Shown piece after piece: positions 35,704 through 41,834 of a stretch of 41,834 bases of DNA. Source of the stretch: Verrucomicrobiota bacterium (lineage in GTDB: Bacteria; Verrucomicrobiota; Verrucomicrobiia; Limisphaerales; DSYF01). The stretch's first letter is position 1. Each line of letters begins with the position of its first letter. The position numbers were made by a program, and so were the translations under genes. Under the pieces are notes generated by a model. The model made no database searches, had not been told where the DNA came from, and saw only the letters and a program-made list of their open reading frames with translations. The stretch lies in contig JALOTZ010000031.1 in assembly GCA_025457615.1 (NCBI GenBank), forward strand, positions 1 to 41,834, in the 5' to 3' direction.

Positions 35704-37260
35704 TCAGCCGGACGGCTTTGCCCCGGACGTCTGGTTTCTACCCGCGGCCAGGGTCGCCTGGCGCAAGCGCGCCTTGAGTTCCGGGGTGAGCTGGCCGGGC
35801 CGGAGTCGCCAGCGCCAGTTGGCCGCGGTGGTCCCCGGCACGTTCATGCGGCCCTCGGAACCGAGCCCGAGGATGTCCTGGACCGGAAAAATGAGGGCCC
35901 CGGCCTTCGAGCGCAGGAGCACCTCGATCATCTCCCAGTGGATTTCCCGTCCGGGAATGCCCAGGTGGCTCAGGCAATACTGCCGCTCCTTCTCGCACTG
36001 TTCCGGCGTGCGCATGCTCTGCCCGCCCTTGTCGTGGAACCAACTGACCACCGTGTCGTTGTCGTGCGTGCCGGTGTAAGCCACGGTGTTGCGCACGTAA
36101 GCTTCCGGCAGGAAGGTGTAGGCGCCCGGATCGGTCCCGAAGGCAAACTGAAGAATGCGCATGCCGGGAAACCCGAACGCCTCGCGCAGGGCGATGACGT
36201 CCTGGCTCAATACCCCGAGGTCTTCCGCCACGATGTTCAGGCGGTCGCCGAACCGCCGGCGCATCGCTTCAAACAGCGCCCGCCCCGGCGAGGGCCGCCA
36301 CTGGCCCCGAACCGCCGACGGTTCCGAAGCCGGGATCTCCCAGTAGTCCACAAACCCGCGGAAATGGTCCACCCGCACCCAGTCATAAAGGTCCAGCGCC
36401 CGGGCCAGCCGCCGCTCCCACCAGGCAAATCCCTGACGCTCGTGCATGGGCCAGTCATAGAGCGGATTCCCCCACCGCTGGCCGGTGGCGGAGAAGTAGT
36501 CCGGCGGCACCCCCGCCACCACCGTCGGGTCACCCTTCGCATTCAACTGGAACAGCAGGCGATCCGACCAGACCTCGACGCTGTCGTGCGCCACGAAGAT
36601 CGGGATGTCGCCCAGGATCAGGATGCCGCGCCGGGCCGCCTCCTTGCGCATCTCGACCCACTGCTCCCGGAAGAAGAACTGGATCACTTTCTTCTCCTCG
36701 ATCACATCCGGCAGCAGGGTCCGCGCGCGGGCCACGCAGTCCGCCGAATAGTTCCGCCAGGTGTCTGGCCACTCGAACCAGGGCCGCAGCGTCTCCCGTT
36801 CCTTCACGGCCGCAAACACCGCGTAGTCCTCAAGCCAGGCGGCCTCCTGCTGGCAGAATCGTTCAAACCGTTGGTAGGCCGGCGTGTCCTTGCCATAGCG
36901 GAGAAACCGTTGGGCGGCGGTTTGCAGGAGGGCGCTCTTGATGGGAATGAGGTGTTCGTACGACACGGTGTCCGAGGGCAACCCAAGCAGCGACGCCACC
37001 TCGACATCCCCCAGCCACTTGGCCTCGACCAGCCGTCCAATGCCGATCAGCATGGGATTCCCGGCAAAGCAGGACGGGCTTTGATAAGGCGAATCCCCAT
37101 AGCCGGTCGGCCCCATCGGCAGCACCTGCCAGATGCGCTGGCCCATCTCCACCATCTGATCCAACCAGTCCAGCACCGGCTGCCCGAACTCCCCCACCCC
37201 ATAGCGACAAGGCAATGAGGTCACGTGCATGAGGATCCCGCTCTCGTAATCGATTTTCAT
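35704..37260 (-). CDS. malQ: 4-alpha-glucanotransferase (amylomaltase, GH77)
   Basis: A 518-residue cytoplasmic GH77 enzyme that moves maltosyl units between maltodextrins, releasing glucose. It starts MKIDYESGILMHVTSLPCRYG without a signal peptide. Family motifs are clear: GDSPYQSPSCFAGNP near 50-65, the nucleophile D298 in VRVDHFRGF, acid/base E346 in AEDLG and D400 in GTHDNDT. The upstream part of the open frame (before the ATG at 37260) does not look conserved. It is upstream of the cyclomaltodextrinase gene, consistent with a pathway from exported hydrolases to cytoplasmic maltodextrin processing. No maltodextrin phosphorylase is encoded in the window. Confidence 0.96.
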   Translation of the reverse strand: MKIDYESGILMHVTSLPCRYGVGEFGQPVLDWLDQMVEMGQRIWQVLPMGPTGYGDSPYQSPSCFAGNPMLIGIGRLVEAKWLGDVEVASLLGLPSDTVSYEHLIPIKSALLQTAAQRFLRYGKDTPAYQRFERFCQQEAAWLEDYAVFAAVKERETLRPWFEWPDTWRNYSADCVARARTLLPDVIEEKKVIQFFFREQWVEMRKEAARRGILILGDIPIFVAHDSVEVWSDRLLFQLNAKGDPTVVAGVPPDYFSATGQRWGNPLYDWPMHERQGFAWWERRLARALDLYDWVRVDHFRGFVDYWEIPASEPSAVRGQWRPSPGRALFEAMRRRFGDRLNIVAEDLGVLSQDVIALREAFGFPGMRILQFAFGTDPGAYTFLPEAYVRNTVAYTGTHDNDTVVSWFHDKGGQSMRTPEQCEKERQYCLSHLGIPGREIHWEMIEVLLRSKAGALIFPVQDILGLGSEGRMNVPGTTAANWRWRLRPGQLTPELKARLRQATLAAGRNQTSGAKPSG

Positions 37261-37376
37261 AATCTGCGGACGTGCTTGGAACAGACCATTGTGAAACAAA
37301 CCAGCCCACCATTCCCACCGCATGTTTGTGCGGACCGGGCGATTCCCGGACGACTCTTCCCAGTGGCTTCCGTTTC

Positions 37377-37428
37377 GGCAGCGCGTCCGGTGCTCCGGCG
37401 CCCAGGCCGCGACGCAGCGCGGCCCTAC
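37377..37428 (-). repeat. dispersed repeat family 2, copy B (two hairpins)
   Basis: On the minus strand this unit begins GTAGGGCCGCGCTGCGTCGC and matches copy A (10174-10222) apart from a few substitutions and single-base indels. It keeps both hairpins: GGCCGCG-ctgcgt-CGCGGCC, and GCGCCGG-agca-CCGG with one bulge. The TAG stop codon of the hydrolase gene (37425-37427) lies inside it. The rest of the malQ upstream gap (37261-37376) shows no gene. Confidence 0.65.
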
Positions 37429-39350
37429 TCATCCGGAAATGCATTCTGAACATTGGTCCCGGGCTTCACCGGGGGGGCGGCCAACGATCCGAGGTGTTCG
37501 AGCAGGATGCGCCGCACCTCCTCGATGGCCTGCGGCTTGTTCTGACAACCATGCCCGCTGCGCACAACCAGTTCGGACTCCACGTACTCCACATGGGCAC
37601 TGCTGTACTTGACCACCCCATCATTTCCCTGCTCCACCGGCCCGTCGCCCTTCACCGCCACGATGGAGTGCGCCTTCACCGCCGGGTCCACCGGAATCTC
37701 CGCGAGCGTCAGTAACAGCGGATTCTTGGGCGACATCTGGTCCAGGCTGGTGGGCACCCCCCGGCGCACCTCGGCGGGGATGTCCGACGCCTGGCGCAAC
37801 ATCAGCACGGTTTCGGTCAGCGACACCACGTCCCCGGGCAACGACATGAACCGTCGGGCGAGCTGGCGAACCACGCGGTTGGCGAGGAAACTGCCCCGAT
37901 GCGGCGTCGAGATGAACACCACCCGCCGGACCGAGGGCAACGGCGTGAAAAACGCGCAGCTCCGGATCCGCTCCTCGACCGCCCGCTCGAGTCCCATGTC
38001 CTCCAGGTCCTTGTCAAACTGGGCCCGCCACAGCTTGTCGCCCGTGTCTGTCACGGTCAGCTTGGTCAGCAAACCGCCCTGGCTGTGCCCGATCACGACC
38101 ATGTGCTGTAACGCCGGGTCACCGCCCTCCGGATCAAACTCCTGCAGCTTGGCCTGGATGCTCTTTCGCAGATTGGCGGCGGAATAGCCGATCGGGTTGC
38201 CGGAGTTGTAGATGAAGTACCAGAACTGGCAGCGGTCCCGCAGCAACGCATCGTTCCGCAGCGTGTTCCACATCTCCGCCCACCACACCGGGCTGCTGAA
38301 GGTGCCATGCACGAAAATCACCGGCACCTTGCCCGGCGTGTAGGGCTGCGTGCAGTAGATGTCGCTGCGAATCTTCTCCTCCGCCGAGAAGAACTGGATC
38401 AGGCCCAGATCCCAGATAAAACTATCGTTCAGGCTGTAGGCCAGCGGCGTCGTGGTGTCGCCTTCGAGCGGAATCACCCGCTCCCCCACCCGCACCTCGC
38501 TCACCTCGTAGGTGGAGAACAGTTCCAGGGTGGGCTCAAGTCCGTCCCGACTCCACGTCCGCACATCGCCCGGCACCCGCAGGAGCAGGGTGACCGGCAC
38601 CGGCCGCAGGAATTTCCGCACTGCGTCCCCCTCCTGCAACGCAATCAAAGGCGCCCCCAACCCCGACTGCCGATCCCGCACGGTCAATCCGCGCACCCGG
38701 AAATCGTCCGCCGGCAGGAACTCCTTGAGCGTGTCCACCTTCCACCGGAAATCGGGCGTCACTACCCGGACCTCCACCCGACCGCCCGGCAACCTGCGGG
38801 TTCCGCCCTGGATGCGAATGACCGTGTTAGTGGGGTGGCCGATGGCGAAAGCCCGGGCCACCGCGCGGTTGTAGAAATCGCAGCAGTCCCGGAACCGACG
38901 ATCATAGGGGTTGGGCGGCGGCTCTTGCCCGTCGCCGAGCAGGTAGAACCACGAGCAAATGGCCGAGGCGAGAAAGAAGTCCGGGGCACGCTTCGGTTCC
39001 CACGGCCGGACACTCCGGTGCAACTGCTCCCCGCGCAGGTAATTCAGCTCGGCCAGGGCAAACAGCAGATCCCGACGGCTGTCCTTGATCGCGCGCTCAT
39101 GGAGCATCTGCAGCGCCGCTTCGGGCTTGCGATGGAAGGTTTCCGTCAGGTCGAACCGGTGCAGCACCAGCCGCGAGGCATCACTGATCTCCAGCCGCAC
39201 CGCGTTTTCATTCAGGGCCTCATAGGCCATGCGCGTGCTGGTGCGGTCCGCGCCAATGGGCGCCCGGCATCCCGTCAGGACGACCAACACGATCGCCGCC
39301 GCCGAAACCCCAAGCCGTCCGCCCGCGCTCTGTCTGGCTCCATAATCCAT
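37425..39350 (-). CDS. lipoprotein alpha/beta hydrolase (lipase-like)
   Basis: A 641-residue protein with a lipoprotein signal peptide (SAAAIVLVVLTGCRAP, lipobox LTGC, Cys28). A helical N-terminal half of about 300 residues precedes an alpha/beta-hydrolase domain: oxyanion motif VIFVHGTFSSPVWW, nucleophile S423 in GHSQGG, and probable acid and base in GNDGVVKYSS and SGHGC. It should be lipidated by the Lgt encoded in the same window and held in an envelope membrane. The substrate is unknown; lipid or ester hydrolysis is likely. Its stop codon falls within a dispersed hairpin repeat. It lies upstream of malQ on the same strand but 164 bp away and need not be functionally linked to it. Confidence 0.82.
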   Translation of the reverse strand: MDYGARQSAGGRLGVSAAAIVLVVLTGCRAPIGADRTSTRMAYEALNENAVRLEISDASRLVLHRFDLTETFHRKPEAALQMLHERAIKDSRRDLLFALAELNYLRGEQLHRSVRPWEPKRAPDFFLASAICSWFYLLGDGQEPPPNPYDRRFRDCCDFYNRAVARAFAIGHPTNTVIRIQGGTRRLPGGRVEVRVVTPDFRWKVDTLKEFLPADDFRVRGLTVRDRQSGLGAPLIALQEGDAVRKFLRPVPVTLLLRVPGDVRTWSRDGLEPTLELFSTYEVSEVRVGERVIPLEGDTTTPLAYSLNDSFIWDLGLIQFFSAEEKIRSDIYCTQPYTPGKVPVIFVHGTFSSPVWWAEMWNTLRNDALLRDRCQFWYFIYNSGNPIGYSAANLRKSIQAKLQEFDPEGGDPALQHMVVIGHSQGGLLTKLTVTDTGDKLWRAQFDKDLEDMGLERAVEERIRSCAFFTPLPSVRRVVFISTPHRGSFLANRVVRQLARRFMSLPGDVVSLTETVLMLRQASDIPAEVRRGVPTSLDQMSPKNPLLLTLAEIPVDPAVKAHSIVAVKGDGPVEQGNDGVVKYSSAHVEYVESELVVRSGHGCQNKPQAIEEVRRILLEHLGSLAAPPVKPGTNVQNAFPDE

Positions 39351-39499
39351 GGCGCACAGAGCATTTCAGAACACCCTCCCCTCGAAAACAACAAATCCCA
39401 TCCTCCTTTCGCGCCCATCATCAACAAACAACCCGACCCAGGCTCGCCCGGCGCTCACAGTGCGCCGCCCGCCAGTCGCGCAGTTCCAAAGTGCGCGCC

Positions 39500-39934
39500 C
39501 TAGGACGTCAGCGGATGCGGATGGATGTCTGCGGGATCGAAGGCGGAGGGAGCGAACTCGACGGCCCACCCGGGCCGCACGACACGATAGGCATGGGCGA
39601 TCCCGGGTTGGATGACCGCCAGATCGCCCGCGTTCAGCCCCACGAGCACCCGCTCGCCCGTGGCCAAGTCCTGGGCCGCCAACTCCATCGCACCCTGCAC
39701 CACGTACACATGCTCCACCTTGGTGCGGTGATAATGGTTGCCACGGACCCCGCTCACGAGGAGTTCGAACGCCGCCAGGTAGCGGATGGAAGGTTCGCCA
39801 TCGTGGAATTGAGCCAGTTCACCCTGCGGCAGGGCCAACCGCTTGAGGGTGGGCATGGCCACACCCGGCCCGGGGGCCAACAGAGGAAGACTGCGCTTGG
39901 CCAACCGTCCGGAGAGCAGACTCAGGTCGTTCAT
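39500..39934 (-). CDS. cupin-domain protein
   Basis: A 144-residue single-domain cupin. Motif 1 is seen as GNHYHRTKVEHVYVVQGAMEL (the H-x-H plus E metal ligands) and motif 2 as GDLAVIQPGIAHAYRV. ATGs at 39958, 39946 and 39934 are all possible starts; the last gives MNDLSLLSGRLAKRSLP and no ribosome binding site favours any of them. Cupins of this kind bind a metal ion and act as isomerases, dioxygenases or small-molecule sensors; nothing here decides among these. No partner gene is evident. Confidence 0.78.
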   Translation of the reverse strand: MNDLSLLSGRLAKRSLPLLAPGPGVAMPTLKRLALPQGELAQFHDGEPSIRYLAAFELLVSGVRGNHYHRTKVEHVYVVQGAMELAAQDLATGERVLVGLNAGDLAVIQPGIAHAYRVVRPGWAVEFAPSAFDPADIHPHPLTS

Positions 39935-40030
39935 GGCGAAGAGCATTCCGGAGAACATCGCAGATTTCAATGCCACGCGCAGCGGCGGGCTGGAGGGTTG
40001 GCCACGGATGCATCTGGACATTGCCCCCCG

Positions 40031-40095
40031 GCGCGCGGCCTTCAGGCCGCCTCAACGTCCGAAGGGCACGGGAATCGGGGTCAGAATCGGGGTCA
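40031..40095. repeat. REP palindrome and tandem 12-mer beside transposase remnant
   Basis: GCGGCC-ttca-GGCCGC (40035-40050) is a perfect 6-bp stem. It is followed by two perfect tandem copies of GAATCGGGGTCA (40072-40083 and 40084-40095), 14 bp from the end of the transposase fragment. Palindromes of this kind are the known partners of REP-associated tyrosine transposases. Confidence 0.6.
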
Positions 40096-40108
40096 AACCA
40101 TAACAGTG

Positions 40109-40342
40109 TCATTCAGGTTTGTGTCCTCGTTCATGTGTCTTGCTCTGTTCCGGTAATCGGGTGGCCACACTCTGGCGTGTCCCCATCTCCAACCGCTTGG
40201 CTATCCATCCGACCGTCAGGATCGTTCCCCGCCTTAACCGCCCCGCCAACGCCAGCTTCACCGGGTCGCTCTTCCGTCGCTGCCGCAATTGCGCTTCGCC
40301 CCAGCCCTGACGCTGGAGTTCCTCGGCGATGATCGGTTCGGC
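40109..40342 (-). pseudogene. C-terminal fragment of a REP-associated tyrosine transposase
   Basis: About 77 residues matching the C-terminal tail of RAYT/IS200-like transposases as I know it: I-I-A-E-E-L-x-R-x-G-W-x-E-x-x-L-x-x-R-R-K-x-D-P-x-K-x-A-L-A-x-R-L-R, then TVGWIAKRLEMGT. The catalytic HUH domain with the Tyr is missing. It is fused in frame to a polX N-terminal stub upstream, with the shared residues ARAE at the joint. A second RAYT fragment lies at 41529-41834. It cannot be an active transposase. Confidence 0.75.
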
Positions 40343-40426
40343 CCGGGCCTTGAACGGGTTCTCCCCCTTCAACTCGAGGAGCGTGCCAATCTCGACCAGC
40401 ACCTCCGCCACTTTCTGCTTGTCCAG
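40340..40426 (-). pseudogene. polX: 5-prime stub of DNA polymerase X (polX)
   Basis: Twenty-nine residues (LDKQKVAEVLVEIGTLLELK and then GENPFKARA) that match the very N-terminus of bacterial family X DNA polymerases, which begin M-D-K-x-x-V-A-x-x-L-x-E-I-x-x-L-L-E-L-K-G-E-N-P-F-K. The start codon position holds CTG rather than ATG. The remaining 500 or more residues (helix-hairpin-helix, polymerase and PHP domains) are replaced by a transposase tail. This is a truncated, non-functional gene. Confidence 0.7.
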
Positions 40427-40584
40427 GCCGGCACAAGTACGAATGACACCGCCCGCGCAGAAGCTTGAATCCGGCGTTCCACAGACCCGGCCCCGGTGCC
40501 GGGTGGCTCCCGCAGGGCATCCGGTCGCTTTTGCCATTGAACAATCGAGGTTTAGGGCTCATCGTGCACACCGTCGGGGCGAAT

Positions 40585-41448
40585 ATGTCACATACCTTCG
40601 TCCATCCAGCGGTCCGTACGGGGCTCGACCCATCACCCGCCCCAAGGGGATATGGCTTCACACTGATCGAGTTGCTGGTGGTCATCGCCATCATCGCCGT
40701 GCTGGCGGCACTCTTGCTTCCGGCGTTGTCCGCCGCCAAAGCCCAAGCCCTCAAGACGCAATGCATCAGCAACCTGCGTCAACTCGCCATCGCCTGGCAG
40801 ATCTACCCCGATGACCACGGGGATCGTCTGGTGGCCAACGGTTACATGGACGCCCTGGGCGAAGCTCAGCTCTGGGTTTCCGGCGGGGAACATCGTCATC
40901 CGGAGTTCTTCACCAGTCAGGCAGCCCTTGTGGACTCCCGTTATGCGCTCTTTGCGAACACGATCCAGAACGCGGCGGTTTACAAATGCCCGGCGGACCG
41001 GCAGGAGCCGCAGTGGGCGGGCGTGACTCATCCCAAGCTGCGCAGCTACTCGTTGAACGCGCACATGGGCTGGACCCACCCCCGCAGCCCCGCCGTCAGC
41101 GCCACCGCCAGCCTGTTCCGCAAGTCCAGCGGTCTCTCGCAGGGGTCGCCCAGCGCGTTGTTCACGTTTGTGGACGGCGCGCCCCTGAACCTCTGCACCC
41201 CGGCCTTTGTGATCTACACCGGTAACTCCAGCTGGTTCTGGCATCGTCCCTCCGCCGAACACCGCGGCGCCGGCACCCTGGCCTTTGCCGACGGCCATGT
41301 GGAGGGACGCAAGTGGCAGGACCCGGAAACCATCGAGGCCGCCAAGGACGGCGGAGCCGGGGACGGATGCCACTTCAAGTTCGTATCAGGCTCGAACCCT
41401 GACCTCGCCTGGCTGAAGGAACACGCCACGGTCTTGAAGACGCCCTGA
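40585..41448 (+). CDS. type II secretion-type pseudopilin (prepilin-like, DGH-motif family)
   Basis: A 287-residue protein with a prepilin leader: after about 23 residues comes [25 protein letters not shown], cut before Phe by a prepilin peptidase. The globular part has the C-terminal [13 protein letters not shown] segment found in the large verrucomicrobial/planctomycetal pseudopilin families. These proteins are numerous in such genomes and their roles are mostly unknown; envelope or secretion functions are assumed. The ATG at 40585 is the first suitable start; the frame is open further upstream but overlaps the polX stub region. It lies between two broken genes and 10 bp before the thiD stub. 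Confidence 0.88.
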   Translation: MSHTFVHPAVRTGLDPSPAPRGYGFTLIELLVVIAIIAVLAALLLPALSAAKAQALKTQCISNLRQLAIAWQIYPDDHGDRLVANGYMDALGEAQLWVSGGEHRHPEFFTSQAALVDSRYALFANTIQNAAVYKCPADRQEPQWAGVTHPKLRSYSLNAHMGWTHPRSPAVSATASLFRKSSGLSQGSPSALFTFVDGAPLNLCTPAFVIYTGNSSWFWHRPSAEHRGAGTLAFADGHVEGRKWQDPETIEAAKDGGAGDGCHFKFVSGSNPDLAWLKEHATVLKTP

Positions 41449-41458
41449 CATTCCTGAC

Positions 41459-41528
41459 ATGAAAGGAACTCACCCCCAACCCATCGCCCTGACCATCGCC
41501 GGCTCGGACAGCGGCGGCGGAGCCGGCA
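41459..41528 (+). pseudogene. thiD: 5-prime stub of thiD (HMP/HMP-P kinase)
   Basis: The frame starts with ATG and reads MKGTHPQPIALTIAGSDSGG followed by GAG, the exact N-terminal signature of ThiD (A-L-T-I-A-G-S-D-S-x-G-G-A-G-I-Q-A-D-L). After GGAG similarity stops and the sequence becomes the end of a transposase fragment on the opposite strand. Functional ThiD needs some 240 more residues. Either an element has been inserted, and the remainder lies beyond the right edge of the window, or the rest is deleted. Confidence 0.8.
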
Positions 41529-41834
41529 AAAGAAAAGGTGTTCTCACTTTTTACATTTCGTTTCGCATACACCAGATTCGAGGCGTTGGACCGGCTGCCC
41601 ATCCGCAACCGTTCGGCAATCCACCCGTAGCTGACCGTCGTCTCGGCCCGCAACCGCAGCGCCATGCGCACCTTCACCTGGTGGCCCTTGGCCGTTGAGC
41701 CCAACTTCTCCTCCTTCCACCCTGCCTTCCGCAGTTCGCTCCCCACGATGCCTTCCGCCCGCTCCGCTTCGCTCTCCCACCGCTCCTCACCGTAATGCTC
41801 CTGGCCCACGCTCCCAGCCATCTCCGCCAGCAAC
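41529..41834 (-). pseudogene. C-terminal part of a REP-associated tyrosine transposase, running off the window
   Basis: The minus frame entering from the right edge shows HYGEERWESEAERAEGIV, ELRKAGWKEEKL, KVRMALRLRAETTVSYGWIA and ERLRMGSRSNASNL, the conserved tail of RAYT/IS200-like transposases. It reads through into the thiD stub on the opposite strand without a proper end. The HUH domain would be outside the window, so whether this copy is full-length cannot be judged. Confidence 0.7.

Noticed and set aside
37425..39350. The lipoprotein hydrolase as part of the glucan locus
   Set aside because: Its motifs (GHSQGG, VHGTFSS) are those of ester or lipid hydrolases; only same-strand position links it to malQ, and a repeat lies between.

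Overview
The window looks like a chromosomal segment of a GC-rich Verrucomicrobiota bacterium, probably a Pedosphaera/Limisphaerales relative. This is judged from gene content alone: a large pseudopilin with a C-terminal DGH motif, secreted enzymes carrying D-x-DGDGM-x-[DS]-xxE-x-x-AGTNP repeats and ending in FY[KR][VI]E, a type III glutamine synthetase, an ECF sigma/anti-sigma/DUF3106 operon, and many weak ribosome binding sites. Nothing was searched against a database.

Layout. (1) 1-460: a remnant of a tyrosine recombinase, frameshifted and cut off, next to a possible insertion-sequence end. (2) 518-7097, all minus strand: ECF sigma factor, anti-sigma factor, DUF3106 protein, lgt, miaA, hflX and radC, with REP-like palindromes between genes and a terminator after radC. 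(3) 7150-14558, nitrogen control: glnD on plus, facing a minus-strand glnK-amtB-glnN run with hairpin terminators after amtB and after glnN. Target (GlnK), modifier (GlnD), ammonium channel and glutamine synthetase thus sit side by side. (4) 14559-17092: a gene-free stretch with tRNA-like debris, a CAU tRNA and an AspT/YidE-type transporter. (5) 17150-37260, an alpha-glucan locus: two large secreted GH13 proteins (minus), a GH57 protein with starch-binding and FN3 domains plus two tandem GH13 paralogues (plus), a NarL-type response regulator and a sensor kinase (minus), a GH13 cyclomaltodextrinase/neopullulanase and a GH77 4-alpha-glucanotransferase (minus). (6) 37425-41834: a lipoprotein alpha/beta hydrolase, a cupin, a pseudopilin, and two genes (polX and thiD) reduced to 5-prime stubs abutting pieces of a REP-associated transposase.

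How it fits together. Outer enzymes (GH57 and GH13 with signal peptides and a shared C-terminal domain) would cut starch or glycogen outside the cytoplasm. The anchored cyclomaltodextrinase would trim oligosaccharides and MalQ would rework maltodextrins inside. The kinase/regulator pair lies inside the locus and is a plausible but unproven controller. No SusC/SusD-like pair is present. The most unusual points are a GH13 paralogue that has lost two of its three catalytic acids, a 66-bp nested dyad between the divergent GH57 and GH13 genes, a common C-terminal domain on three neighbouring enzymes, a two-hairpin repeat placed at the 3-prime ends of unrelated genes, and two gene stubs joined to transposase fragments within 1.3 kb.
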